Shown here: in pieces, positions 52,322-60,848 of the stretch | How positions within the stretch are numbered: position 1 is the first letter of the stretch | How the letters are laid out: the number at the start of each line of letters is the position of its first letter | Source of the DNA: M3007 sp044226205 | GTDB lineage: Bacteria; Bacteroidota; Bacteroidia; Chitinophagales; Saprospiraceae | Assembly (NCBI GenBank): GCA_044226205.1 | Contig: JBGAHL010000002.1 | Location: forward strand, 372,001 to 436,000 | Direction of reading: 5' to 3' | Length of the DNA: 64,000 nt | Notes under the pieces: model-generated | Told to the model about the DNA's origin: nothing | Seen by the model: the letters and a program-made list of their open reading frames with translations, nothing else | The model's database searches: none | Made by a program: the position numbers and the translations under genes

Positions 52322-52546
52322 ATGTACATATACAAGAACATTATCACGATCGAGCCGGGTAAAAGAAGCGGCAAACCGTGTATTCGGAGCATGCGTATAA
52401 CGGTCGAAGATGTGCTGCGATGGCTGGCGTCCGGCATGTCTTTTCAGGATATTCTGGCCGACTTTCCCGAACTGACCCAGGAAGATCTTGTTGCAGCACT
52501 GGAATTTGCGGCTATGAGACAACAGCGTACAGTTATTGCTGCGTGA
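52322..52546 (+). CDS. DUF433 antitoxin-like protein
   Basis: Small DNA-binding protein of 74 residues with the DUF433 pattern: RSGKPCIRSMRITVEDVLRWL, then GMSFQDILADFPELTQEDLVAALEFA. DUF433 members are usually antitoxins paired with a DUF5615 PIN-like toxin. Here no toxin follows: the stop overlaps by 14 bp the end of a convergent membrane-protein gene. It is therefore an orphan antitoxin or a leftover of a broken pair. Confidence 0.88.
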   Translation: MYIYKNIITIEPGKRSGKPCIRSMRITVEDVLRWLASGMSFQDILADFPELTQEDLVAALEFAAMRQQRTVIAA

Positions 52547-52961
52547 TATGCGAGATTTTCTCCCACTTCCACGCCTGCCAGACAATGATCAGGGTAATTC
52601 CACTTTCCAGAAAGGATAAAAAGACATAAAACAGCCTCCATTCCGACATGGACGAAATGCCGACCAGCAAGGTGAATAAGGTGAAAAATAATCCGACGCC
52701 TATGTTCAGCCATTTTGTCAATTTAGGCGAAAGCATCAGGGACAGGAATATCAATAAAGCAGGAAGGGTCAGGATAAAAGTTGCCATGAACAGTTTCATG
52801 GGCGAGTCCAGCATATTTTGCCCGTTCAAAAGCCCTTCCACTTTTCGGGGAACGTACAACTCAAAGTAGTCTCCGTAAATGTAACAAAACATGACGCCTG
52901 TCCACAATGCAGAGAGTTTAAGTCTAATGTTTACTTTGAAGTCTTCCAATTGATTTGCCAT
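52533..52961 (-). CDS. DUF6326-like four-helix membrane protein
   Basis: Protein of 142 residues with four predicted membrane helices (about 15-35, 57-77, 85-103, 110-130). I recognise the DUF6326 pattern (SALWTGVMFCYIYGDYFELYVPRKV), common in Bacteroidota, of unknown function. It lies 12 bp after a DUF4386 gene on the same strand, so the two form an operon. Confidence 0.75.
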   Translation of the reverse strand: MANQLEDFKVNIRLKLSALWTGVMFCYIYGDYFELYVPRKVEGLLNGQNMLDSPMKLFMATFILTLPALLIFLSLMLSPKLTKWLNIGVGLFFTLFTLLVGISSMSEWRLFYVFLSFLESGITLIIVWQAWKWEKISHITQQ

Positions 52962-52973
52962 TTTTTCCTGTTT

Positions 52974-53657
52974 TTATTTTTCTCTTGCTCCGACGATTAA
53001 AAGCCACAGGCAGGCGCCTATTTCTCCAAGGCTTGCCGGCAAGCTGATGTACGAGGAAATGCCGAGTTGTGCATAATCGGGAATTAATGTGCGGCCAAGG
53101 AAATTGATTAAATAGCCGAAGCAGCCCAGCATTAAAAGCAGCCCCAAGGCTTTGGGAAGAAAGTTGGACTTAAACACCAGATAACCGAACGGGAACAGCC
53201 AAAGCCCTGAAAATACATGGATAAGCCGCATGCCATCGTCGTACTGATCGATTTGGAACAATACCTGCGACTGTATTTGTTCGGGAGAAAACACGTTGAG
53301 GTAAGCGGGGCTTTTGATCAGGGAAAGCGCCGTAAATTCATGTTGAGCATTTATGAAATACATCGGGACGCTGATGACTGCCAGCAAAACCATCAGCCTG
53401 GCCATGTTTTCATTGACGGGAGCGAGCAAACGATACAAAACAATTGGCAAAAACAGGAAGAACCCGTAGCAAAACAGGCCGCCGACAATTCCCAACCTGA
53501 ACAGCCATTCATGGTTTGTTATATGTTGAAAAGTCAGGGCGGCATCGTCGTAATCGATCAGCCTGGAAGGAACATACATCAAACTGAATATTCCCGTAAG
53601 CACGACTCCCAGGTACAGGAGTCCTGCGATTCTTGATGTTTTGTTTTTGTCTTTCAT
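52974..53657 (-). CDS. DUF4386 membrane protein
   Basis: Integral membrane protein of 227 residues with about six helices. It opens KTSRIAGLLYLGVVLTGIFS and carries YVPSRLI, the usual DUF4386 start. The function is unknown. It is the upstream gene of a pair with the DUF6326-like protein. Base composition is a little lower in GC than the core genes. Confidence 0.85.
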   Translation of the reverse strand: MKDKNKTSRIAGLLYLGVVLTGIFSLMYVPSRLIDYDDAALTFQHITNHEWLFRLGIVGGLFCYGFFLFLPIVLYRLLAPVNENMARLMVLLAVISVPMYFINAQHEFTALSLIKSPAYLNVFSPEQIQSQVLFQIDQYDDGMRLIHVFSGLWLFPFGYLVFKSNFLPKALGLLLMLGCFGYLINFLGRTLIPDYAQLGISSYISLPASLGEIGACLWLLIVGAREK

Positions 53658-53952
53658 AAACTTGATGGGTCAAAAAAACCACGCCCAGCCGCTTTTATCT
53701 GCGAGACACTACCCTTCCGATGGCGCATTTCCGCCATTTCTCCCGATCTGGAAGGGCAAGTTTAAGCGGTTTTACACTTGTGCCAGTACGCTCCCGTGAC
53801 ATTTAACCTTTCCATTACTTTTTGTTTTTTGGGCTGGGCTGTGGCAGGCGTTCTTTTCCCTGGCCTTCGTTTGGAGGCGTTGTTGGAGTCGCAAATCTTC
53901 GGGATTGGCGGCGGATTTGTGACGGGGAAAGGAGGGGTGAGGCGGGTGTGAC
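53658..53952. other. Intergenic region with a dispersed repeat
   Basis: I see no gene. 53836-53945 holds copy 1 of a repeat with landmarks GGCAGGCGTTCTTTTC, GGCGTTGTTGGAG and a terminal GTGAGG; copy 2 is at 55572-55671 in the same orientation. The rest is unique, GC-poor sequence. Confidence 0.6.
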
Positions 53953-54378
53953 TTACCCTTTGATCGTTTTTTCCGCGTTGAACAGGCTGATGACGATCGG
54001 TTTGAGCAAGGCGCCTATTTTCTCTCTGTTTCTGGCGATCCATTCATCGATCTCCGGTTTTTGAGTCGACAAATCGATCATCAGCGCCTGGTCCTTTTTA
54101 CCTTCTTTTCCAAATTGCCTGGCCCTTCTGGCCTTCTCTTCCCAGGAAAGATTGACGACTCCGCTGGTTACCACTAACTCATCAATATCCTCGTCATATT
54201 CGATCTCCTCATCGTTGTAGTAGATGTTTTGCTCTGGTATGACGATGCCCCCTCTGGCCAAAACCAAAGCATCCCGCACGTTCACCTGCCTGGTGGTGTT
54301 TTCATCAAGCACAACGCCTTCTAAATTGTGGCCACCGTTCACCAGGTCAACAGCTTCCTTAACCGTTAGAATTTTCAT
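53953..54378 (-). CDS. Hypothetical acidic protein beside RhuM
   Basis: I do not recognise this protein of 141 residues. From ATG 54378 it starts KILTVKEAVDLVNGGHNLEGVVLDE. The middle is acidic (YYNDEEIEYDEDIDELVV), followed by a charged segment (WEEKARRARQFGKEGKKDQAL). No membrane segment is present. It lies 62 bp downstream of the RhuM-family gene, same strand, and both sit between two direct repeats, so they may be one mobile cassette. Confidence 0.6.
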   Translation of the reverse strand: MKILTVKEAVDLVNGGHNLEGVVLDENTTRQVNVRDALVLARGGIVIPEQNIYYNDEEIEYDEDIDELVVTSGVVNLSWEEKARRARQFGKEGKKDQALMIDLSTQKPEIDEWIARNREKIGALLKPIVISLFNAEKTIKG

Positions 54379-54439
54379 CGTCATGGTTTTTGAATTTGTG
54401 CTCAGGATAAGTGCTGGTGATATTGCTCATACCATTGAT

Positions 54440-55444
54440 TTATGCTTTTTTATCCTTGATTTGTTGTTCCAGTGCGCGCAAGTCTTCCATGTCCTGGGCA
54501 TCTGCGGCCTGGGCTTCGGCAGTTTTTCGGCGCTGGTCAAATTGTGCGTACACTTCCCTGACTTTTTGTTCCATCGTCTCATGGGTGACGGAGCCGGCGT
54601 TTTGTAGTATTTCTTTGTCTTGAAATGCCAGCAGGCGGTCTACATTGTCGCGCCAGAAATCCATAGTGAGGCTTTGCTGGTTTTTGGCTCGAAGCTCGGC
54701 AGTCTCCAGGAAAATTACGACTAAACGGTTGAGGGTATCTATTTCATCATGGCTCAGATAATTTTTAGCGATGATGATATCCTGTTTGCGTACCACATTA
54801 CCTTTCCAGGCTGTCAGGCCCATATTGGGTTGATTAGCATCGGCGCGGGCCAGGATCAGTTCTGCGGCAGTCTTGTTGGTAACGGCATAAAGCAGTTTGT
54901 TCTGGATTTCGGCAAAGAACATTTGGGTAGCCTTATCGGAGGCATCGTAGTCGGTACTCAACGCCAACAAATCCTTGATCTTTTGGTAAAAACGCTTTTC
55001 GGATGCCCGTATATCCCGGATCCGTTCGAGCAGTTCATCAAAGTAATCGGGGCGGCCATCGGGGTTTTTGAGCCTTTCGTCATCTATGGCAAAGCCCTTG
55101 ACCATATAGGATTTCAGGTGTTGGTTGGCCCAAATCCTGAATTGGGTGCCCCGCTTGCTGCGCACCCGAAAACCGATGGCCAAAATCATCTCCAAGGCAT
55201 AGAAGGCTACCTCGTATTGTTTGCCGTCGGCGGCAGTTGTAAAGAAATTCTTTACAACTGAATTTCCATCTAATTCCCTCTCTTCCAGTATATTAGATAT
55301 GTGTTGGCCTATATTTTGCTTGGAGGTGTCAAAAAGTTCGGCGAGTTGGTTTTGGTTCACCCACACGCTACCGTCGCGGGCGAAAAGCGTCACATTGGCC
55401 TTGCCGTCGGCTGTGTTGTAAATGATGATGGGGAGGTTTTCCAT
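54440..55444 (-). CDS. RhuM-family protein
   Basis: Protein of 334 residues of the RhuM (virulence protein) family, from ATG 55444 (MENLPIIIYNTADGK). The DNA-binding-like N-terminal part carries VWVNQNQLAELFDTSKQNIGQHI and a Fic/Bro-like YEVAFYALEMILAIGFRVRSKRGTQFRIWA segment. The C-terminus is helical, with a coiled coil (TAEAQAADAQDMEDLRAL). The family is frequent in islands and near restriction systems but has no proven activity. It is flanked by direct repeats and lies next to an IS remnant. Confidence 0.88.
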   Translation of the reverse strand: MENLPIIIYNTADGKANVTLFARDGSVWVNQNQLAELFDTSKQNIGQHISNILEERELDGNSVVKNFFTTAADGKQYEVAFYALEMILAIGFRVRSKRGTQFRIWANQHLKSYMVKGFAIDDERLKNPDGRPDYFDELLERIRDIRASEKRFYQKIKDLLALSTDYDASDKATQMFFAEIQNKLLYAVTNKTAAELILARADANQPNMGLTAWKGNVVRKQDIIIAKNYLSHDEIDTLNRLVVIFLETAELRAKNQQSLTMDFWRDNVDRLLAFQDKEILQNAGSVTHETMEQKVREVYAQFDQRRKTAEAQAADAQDMEDLRALEQQIKDKKA

Positions 55445-55571
55445 GGATGTATTATAAAACTTATCCAAGATGAAAGTTGAATATTATTCTATCACATGCT
55501 GCGCGCCGTTGAAAGTCTGGAAGTTGCTGGCGGCCTTTTGGTGATTCGTGATATCTTCGTTTTCGATGTAT

Positions 55572-55671
55572 GGGCCGCGGCAGGCGTTCTTTTCTTTAGC
55601 CACTGATTAGTGGCGTTGTTGGAGTTGCAGACCTTCGAAGGGGCGGCGGTACAGGATTAGGCGGAGTGAGG
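55572..55671. repeat. Copy 2 of the dispersed repeat
   Basis: Related to 53836-53945 in the same orientation (shared blocks GGCAGGCGTTCTTTTC, TGGCGTTGTTGGAGT and GGCGGAGTGAGG-like end). Together the copies bracket the RhuM cassette. The remainder of the gap 55445-55723 shows no gene. Confidence 0.65.
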
Positions 55672-55723
55672 TATTTAGAATATTCTATTAAACCTTACTT
55701 AGATTTGAGGTCGAAAATAACTT

Positions 55724-56658
55724 AGGGTTGTTGTGCTATGATAATCAATTTGTTAGGCAAAAATTCCACAACCCAGCACAAACACCAGCAACGACATTGT
55801 AAAGTGCAATATCCCTACATCTCAATCTGTCAGATAAAAAGCGATACCTTTTAAATCCACCAATCGAATGTTCTTAAGCGGATTGTTCTTTGATTTTTTG
55901 AAGGGTATTCCAAGGTTTTGAGGGGCATAGTCTTTTTCGATCCCCAAAAAGCCTAAATCCACCCAAATTGGCTGCTCGTCAAACCAGCATTTGTCTTCTG
56001 GCGGGAGTTCTACTTTCAACATCGCGTAATCGTGAGTGGAACCCGGGTAGGTTTTACTGAGGTATTTGATTTGCTTTTTACCATTGGCCAAAACAAGAAA
56101 TTTTAGGGTGTGCGATTTTTTTTGCCACTGTAATCTTCTTTTTGTTCTTCCTGATTACCAGGCCTTTGTCTACGTTGCTCCGTTACATCCATGATGATTT
56201 CGCTCTCCCCTGACCAATGTTCTTTGAATTCTTCAACACTTTGATACGTGCGTTTGGGCAGGTAACCTCCTTTGTCCAATGCCGATTGAAGCACTCGCAA
56301 TCCCAAGGCCTGATTTTGGTAGGCATTGGCGCCATCCAATCCGAAAGTCAAGCCCAGCAAATCATACGTCAGGCCACTTTTTACGCTGTACAGTGTGAAG
56401 AATAGCAGATCGGCGTACGTCCGGAATGTACTGCTGGCCGTTGAATTATTTTGACGTTCGGCCATCGATACCCCGAAGAGCATTTCATAGGCTTGACCAA
56501 ACAGGTCCACCAATTTGAAAAACTGTTCCTCGGATAGCCCGGTACTCGCTTTCCATTGCCGGTCGTTTCGAACTTCTTGGTAACTAATCGCCATAAAACC
56601 TGATTTTCATCCAAAAGTACAAATATTGATATTCAATCTTTTACGTCACAACAACTCT
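55724..56658 (-). mobile_element. Decayed IS5-family insertion sequence
   Basis: Terminal repeats AGGGTTGTTGTG (55724-55735) and its near complement at 56647-56658 (11 of 12 matching) bound a 935-bp element with one transposase gene on the minus strand. CTT stands directly outside both ends and could be a 3-bp target duplication. The transposase is defective, so the copy is not autonomous. Confidence 0.7.
55745..56594 (-). pseudogene. IS5-family DDE transposase, frameshifted and internally deleted
   Basis: Transposase of the DDE_Tnp_4 (PF13359) type. The first part (56103-56594, 163 residues) holds the helical N-terminus and the first catalytic Asp in EIIMDVTEQ. An A8 run at about 56120 then requires a -1 shift to reach KKSHTLKFLVLANGKKQIKYL and the second Asp in WVDLGFLG; IS elements of this family may use programmed -1 shifting there. 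After FKKSKNNPL about 20 residues are missing, and a second frame change restores EHSIGGFKRYRF with the catalytic Glu, ending GLWNFCLTN at 55745. The deletion makes it inactive. Confidence 0.8.
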
Positions 56659-56738
56659 CTTGAAAATTTGCTAGTGCGAGTGATTTAGCATCGCATGTTC
56701 AATATGGATACTTCGCAGAAGGAGAAGCATAGTGTTTT

Positions 56739-57908
56739 CTATATGCCATAATAAGTCCTTAATTTATTAAGGATATTATTAAATCTCTCTTGAACGCCTT
56801 CCTCCATTTCAAGAGTGAGCATTATTTCGAGGTTGAAGTCTTTTTCTCCAAGTTTTATTTGCTGGATTGCAGTATTTATTCGCCGTTGAAAGTCAAAAGG
56901 GAAATCCCAAATAATTCTTGCTGGCTTGGCAGCGAATTCTGCAAGAGCATATTTAGCATCTTCAAAATCTTCGCCAATATTAGCACTCCTCGTAGTAAGA
57001 ATCCAATTTAATACCCGTTCATATAATTCAGAATATCTAATAGAGATATAATATAATCCTTTTAAGTCAGGAGACACCCCCGATCCACCTATAAATCTAT
57101 TCAATGCTAAATTTATAATATTTTCTATGCTAGTAAGAATATTCAAAAACGATGAAATTCTTTCATTTGCCCAATTTGGGATTTCTTTATATTCTAGTAA
57201 AGTATGTTGAGGTTCGGTTAAAAGTGAATACTCTATGTCATTTTTTAAGAATTCTTTTTTTTGAATTTCATCAACTAAAGTTTGTGACAAAAATAGATAT
57301 TCGTAATAATCTTTTTTTTCAAACAAAATTTTTAAAGATTTATCAGATAATTTAAATCTAAAGAATTCCGGAATCTCTTCATTAAAAGATTTTCTAATTT
57401 TTAAACTATCTTTGAACAAATAAGATAATTGAATTTTTAATGTGCTGATAATATCTTGAGCTTTTTCAAAGGGGAAGGTCCAAGTTTTTGATCTGGTTCT
57501 TATATCATCTAAAAATTCAAATATTTTAACATCGTCTACTATGCTAGTGAAGTCACCATTTTTATTACTAATCCAAAATTCAAACGCATTTAAGGTTCTT
57601 TTCTCAATAAAGCAAAATATTGGTATCCCCTTCTGTTTAGCTACCAGAAACTCATTATTAGTAATAGATTTACCATTTTCAATAATGCTTCCATAACGAC
57701 TGCCCACAATAAGAACTAGAATATCAGCATTTTCTTTAACTATTTTCATACAATTTTCAATTGTATTAATATCTGGAGAAATAGGAAAGTTCTCAAATTC
57801 CGAAAGTATTGGATTATGCCCAGACATTTTTATAAACTCTGAAATATCTGTCCTAATTTGAGACAGATCAAAGCAAGTCGAACTGACAAATATATTTATA
57901 TTATCCAT
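56739..57908 (-). CDS. DUF4062 (TIR-like) protein, AT-rich
   Basis: Protein of 389 residues from ATG 57908. The N-terminal 100 residues are DUF4062: NIFVSSTCFDLSQIRTDISEF, then ILSEFENFPISPD and NADILVLIVGSRYGS. This domain is TIR/SLOG-like in fold and is a common N-terminal effector or sensor in conflict proteins, usually fused to NTPases or peptidases. Here the rest (about 160-389) is a helical region I cannot assign. The gene is far more AT-rich than its surroundings and uses many A/T-ending codons, a sign of recent transfer. It lies between the IS remnant and recG. Confidence 0.85.
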   Translation of the reverse strand: MDNINIFVSSTCFDLSQIRTDISEFIKMSGHNPILSEFENFPISPDINTIENCMKIVKENADILVLIVGSRYGSIIENGKSITNNEFLVAKQKGIPIFCFIEKRTLNAFEFWISNKNGDFTSIVDDVKIFEFLDDIRTRSKTWTFPFEKAQDIISTLKIQLSYLFKDSLKIRKSFNEEIPEFFRFKLSDKSLKILFEKKDYYEYLFLSQTLVDEIQKKEFLKNDIEYSLLTEPQHTLLEYKEIPNWANERISSFLNILTSIENIINLALNRFIGGSGVSPDLKGLYYISIRYSELYERVLNWILTTRSANIGEDFEDAKYALAEFAAKPARIIWDFPFDFQRRINTAIQQIKLGEKDFNLEIMLTLEMEEGVQERFNNILNKLRTYYGI

Positions 57909-58071
57909 ATTAGTAGTATAAAGAGGGGTGCATTTTATCACGCTAGTTCTTGCATTAATGCCAAAATTTGGCTATTGTCTCATTAAGAACTTTCAACTTG
58001 GAGACACAAATTAAATATAAATTTACATGCATGTCATTTTCCTAGAAGACATTTATCTTTCTTCACCCCTC

Positions 58072-60264
58072 TCACGATATCCTGCTCCACACCCTCCCGT
58101 CCTTCATTTCCGTTTCCAGGTGTCGTTTGAGCCGTGCGTGTTCGGGCAGTTGAAGGGCGGGGTCTTTGTCCAGAATTTTCAAGGCGATCTCGCGGGCTGC
58201 CGCCAGGATCTGGCCGTCGCGGGCCAGGTCGGCGATGCGGAAATGCAGCATGCCGCTTTGCTGGGTGCCTTCGATGTTGCCGGGGCCGCGCAGGCGCAGG
58301 TCGGCCTCGGCGATGATGAAGCCGTCATTGGTTTGCACCATGGTTTGCAGGCGTTCGCGGGCGTCGGCGCTGAGTTTGAAGCCGGTCATGAGGATGCAGA
58401 ACGACTGGTCGGCGCCCCGACCCACCCGGCCGCGCAGCTGGTGGAGTTGCGAGAGCCCGAAGCGGTCGGCGTTTTCGATCACCATCACCGAGGCGTTGGG
58501 CACGTTGACGCCCACCTCGATCACCGTGGTGGCGATCATGATCTGGGTTTCGCGGCGCAGGAAACGCTGCATCTCGAAGTCCTTGTCGGCCGCTTTCATT
58601 TTGCCGTGTACGATGCTGATCTGGTAGTCGGGCTGCGGAAAATCGCGGCTGAGCGCTTCGTAACCCGACATCAGGTTTTGCAGGTCGACGGTTTCGGTTT
58701 CCTCGATCATGGGGTACACCACGTACACCTGGCGGCCTTTGGCGATCTCTTCTTTCATAAATCCCTGCACGCGCAGCCGGTGGTGCTCGGTGCGGTGCGT
58801 GGTGACTATGGGTTTGCGGCCCGGCGGCAGCTCGTCGATCACCGACACGTCGAGGTCGCCGTAGAGGGTCATGGCCAGGGTGCGGGGGATGGGCGTGGCG
58901 GTCATCACCAGCACGTGGGGCGGGAGGCTGCCCCGGTTTTTGGCCCATAGTTTGGCGCGTTGCTCCACGCCGAAGCGGTGCTGCTCGTCGATCACGGCGA
59001 TGCCCAGGCTTCGGAACTGCACCCAGTCTTCGATGAGGGCGTGGGTGCCGACCACGGCGTGCATCTCGCCGGAGGCCAGTTGCGCGAGGATGGCCTCGCG
59101 TTTTTTGCCTTTTACGTTGCCGGTCAGGAAGCCGATGTTGACGCCCAGGTCGCCCAGCAGCTCGGTGAGGTTGGTGAAATGTTGCTGCGCGAGTATTTCG
59201 GTGGGCGCCATGAGGCAGGCCTGGTGGCCGTTGTCGAGCGCCATGAGCATGCTCATGAGGGCCACGACGGTTTTGCCGGAGCCCACATCGCCCTGCACGA
59301 GGCGGTTCATCTGCCGGCCCGAAGCCAGGTCGGCGCGGATTTCGCGGACCACTCGTTTTTGCGCGCCGGTGAGTTCGAAGGGCAGTTTTTCCTGGTAAAA
59401 ACGGTTGAAAAAGTCGCCGATTTTATCAAAAACAAAACCGCGCGAAGCGTCTTTCCGGCGGGTGCGGATTTGCAGGAGCCGCAATTGCAGAAAAAACAAC
59501 TCTTCAAATTTCAGTCGGCGCGTGGCGGCGTCCAGTTCGGCCTGGGTTTCGGGGAAATGTATTTTTTGCATCGCTTCCCAGCGCGCATGCAGCCGGTAAG
59601 CTTGCAACAAATGGTCGGGCAGGGTCTCGGGCAGCTCGGCGGCCGAAAGCGTATCGAGCAGGGTTCGGGTCAGTTTGCGCAGGCCCCTGGCGTCGAGGCC
59701 TTTTTGCACCAGTTTGTCGGTGCTGGGGTAAACGGGGTCGAAGTGTTTGGCGGGGCGTGATCTGGCCTCACCCCCCGGTCCCCTCTCCAAGGGAGAGGCG
59801 GGGGCGCCCTCACTTGCTATCGCCCCCCCCTCTCCCTTGGAGAGGGGGCTGGGGGGTGAGGTCTCCTCCATCTCCGGGTGCGCAATATTCACCCGCCCGT
59901 TGAACTCGCTCAGGCGACCGAAAACGATGTATTCCTTACCGACCTGCAGGTTTTTTTCCAGCCAGTGGATGCCCTGAAACCAGATCAGTTCGATGGCGCC
60001 GGTCTCGTCGCGCAGGGTGCCGACGAGGCGGCGGGCCCGGCCTTCGCCGAGGGTTTCGAGCCGACGCAGGATGCCGCGGAACTGTACCTGCTCGCCGTCG
60101 GTTTGCGCGTCGCGGATGCGGTGGAAACGGGTGCGGTCGATGTAGCGAAAAGGGAAATGGTACAGCAGGTCGCCAAAGGTGAAAATACCCAATTCTTTTT
60201 TGAGCGTTTCGGCGCGCGAGGGGCCGACGCCTTTGAGGTATTCTATGGCGGAATCGAGTGGCAC
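58072..60264 (-). CDS. recG: ATP-dependent DNA helicase RecG
   Basis: Branch-migration helicase (730 residues) that remodels stalled forks. The wedge domain (1-180) opens IEYLKGVGPSRAETL and includes FPFRYIDR. The helicase core has Walker A GDVGSGKT (near 330), DEQH box (VIDEQHRFG), TATPIPRT and the motif VI QLRGRVGR. The start is GTG 60264: a -7 element lies only a few bases upstream, so the mRNA may be leaderless. Residues about 135-166 are encoded by a 96-bp palindromic insertion (59766-59861) that keeps the frame, in the wedge-domain oligonucleotide-binding fold. Confidence 0.96.
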   Translation of the reverse strand: MPLDSAIEYLKGVGPSRAETLKKELGIFTFGDLLYHFPFRYIDRTRFHRIRDAQTDGEQVQFRGILRRLETLGEGRARRLVGTLRDETGAIELIWFQGIHWLEKNLQVGKEYIVFGRLSEFNGRVNIAHPEMEETSPPSPLSKGEGGAIASEGAPASPLERGPGGEARSRPAKHFDPVYPSTDKLVQKGLDARGLRKLTRTLLDTLSAAELPETLPDHLLQAYRLHARWEAMQKIHFPETQAELDAATRRLKFEELFFLQLRLLQIRTRRKDASRGFVFDKIGDFFNRFYQEKLPFELTGAQKRVVREIRADLASGRQMNRLVQGDVGSGKTVVALMSMLMALDNGHQACLMAPTEILAQQHFTNLTELLGDLGVNIGFLTGNVKGKKREAILAQLASGEMHAVVGTHALIEDWVQFRSLGIAVIDEQHRFGVEQRAKLWAKNRGSLPPHVLVMTATPIPRTLAMTLYGDLDVSVIDELPPGRKPIVTTHRTEHHRLRVQGFMKEEIAKGRQVYVVYPMIEETETVDLQNLMSGYEALSRDFPQPDYQISIVHGKMKAADKDFEMQRFLRRETQIMIATTVIEVGVNVPNASVMVIENADRFGLSQLHQLRGRVGRGADQSFCILMTGFKLSADARERLQTMVQTNDGFIIAEADLRLRGPGNIEGTQQSGMLHFRIADLARDGQILAAAREIALKILDKDPALQLPEHARLKRHLETEMKDGRVWSRIS
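59766..59861. repeat. 96-bp palindromic element inserted in frame within recG
   Basis: Arms 59766-59797 and 59830-59861 are inverted copies matching at 30 of 32 bases, each containing the inner palindrome CTCTCCCTTGGAGAG. The length is 32 codons. On the recG strand it encodes PPSPLSKGEGG, a spacer, then SPLERGPGGE. Confidence 0.95.
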
Positions 60265-60268
60265 GCGG

Positions 60269-60276
60269 CAAAAATA
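60269..60276 (-). promoter_or_regulatory. -7 element of recG
   Basis: TATTTTTG on the minus strand ends 5 bp before the GTG start codon, so transcription should begin at or very near the start codon. Confidence 0.5.
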
Positions 60277-60298
60277 ACAGAATTTGTTTTAAGATGGT

Positions 60299-60428
60299 TT
60301 TTTCACCGCGGAGACGCGGAGACGCAAAGAAGGCGCAGTAATCGTTTGTAATTCAATGATTTGCGAAGGACTGTACAGTTGTTTTTTTGAAATAAATTTT
60401 TGCGCCTCCGCGTCTTTGCGGTGAAAAA
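60299..60428. repeat. Left compound repeat of the GxxExxY element
   Basis: A 130-bp unit with palindromic ends (TTTCACCGCGGAGACG... and ...CGTCTTTGCGGTGAAA). Two inner blocks, 60339-60367 (29 nt) and 60390-60427 (38 nt), are exactly repeated in inverted orientation at 60956-60984 and 60899-60936. Between them lies the 10-bp palindrome ACTGTACAGT (60370-60379). Confidence 0.92.
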
Positions 60429-60459
60429 CTTAAATCCTCCCCTCAATTTGCTATGAAAA

Positions 60460-60846
60460 ATGAATAGGGAAGGGATCAACCAGCTTGCCCACAGTATCAT
60501 CGACGCGGCTTATACCGTCCACAGGAAGATGGGGCCGGGTTTGCTGGAAAGCGTTTACGAACATTGCCTGGCCTATGAATTACAATTGCGCCAAATCCCG
60601 GTGAAACGACAGGTCTCGATTCCATTGATTTACAGAGGGGTAAACATCAGCAAGGAGTATGTGATCGACTTGTTGGTCGCAGATGCAGTCATCCTTGAAT
60701 TGAAAGCTGTGGAGGCTTTGCTTCCGATACATCAGGCGCAGCTCATTAGCTATTTAAAACTGGCAGATAAACGACTCGGTTTTTTATTGAATTTCAATGT
60801 TCCGGTAATGAAGGATGGAATTCGGAGGGTGGTGAATAATTTTTAA
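60460..60846 (+). CDS. GxxExxY protein (PD-(D/E)XK nuclease-like)
   Basis: Protein of 128 residues of the GxxExxY family: the name motif is G27-L-L-E30-S-V-Y33. A nuclease-type site is visible, D70 in EYVIDLLVAD and E80-L-K82 in AVILELKAVE, the PD-(D/E)XK pattern. The family is widespread and often found among repeats; its function is unknown. ATG 60460 gives the conserved start EGINQLAHSIIDAAYTVHRKMGPG. It lies alone between inverted compound repeats, with no partner gene. Confidence 0.92.
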   Translation: MNREGINQLAHSIIDAAYTVHRKMGPGLLESVYEHCLAYELQLRQIPVKRQVSIPLIYRGVNISKEYVIDLLVADAVILELKAVEALLPIHQAQLISYLKLADKRLGFLLNFNVPVMKDGIRRVVNNF

Positions 60847-60848
60847 GG

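Noticed and set aside
53762..54043. 93-codon minus-strand open frame
   Set aside because: It overlaps the start of the 141-residue gene in another frame and is partly made of the dispersed repeat; composition is not protein-like.
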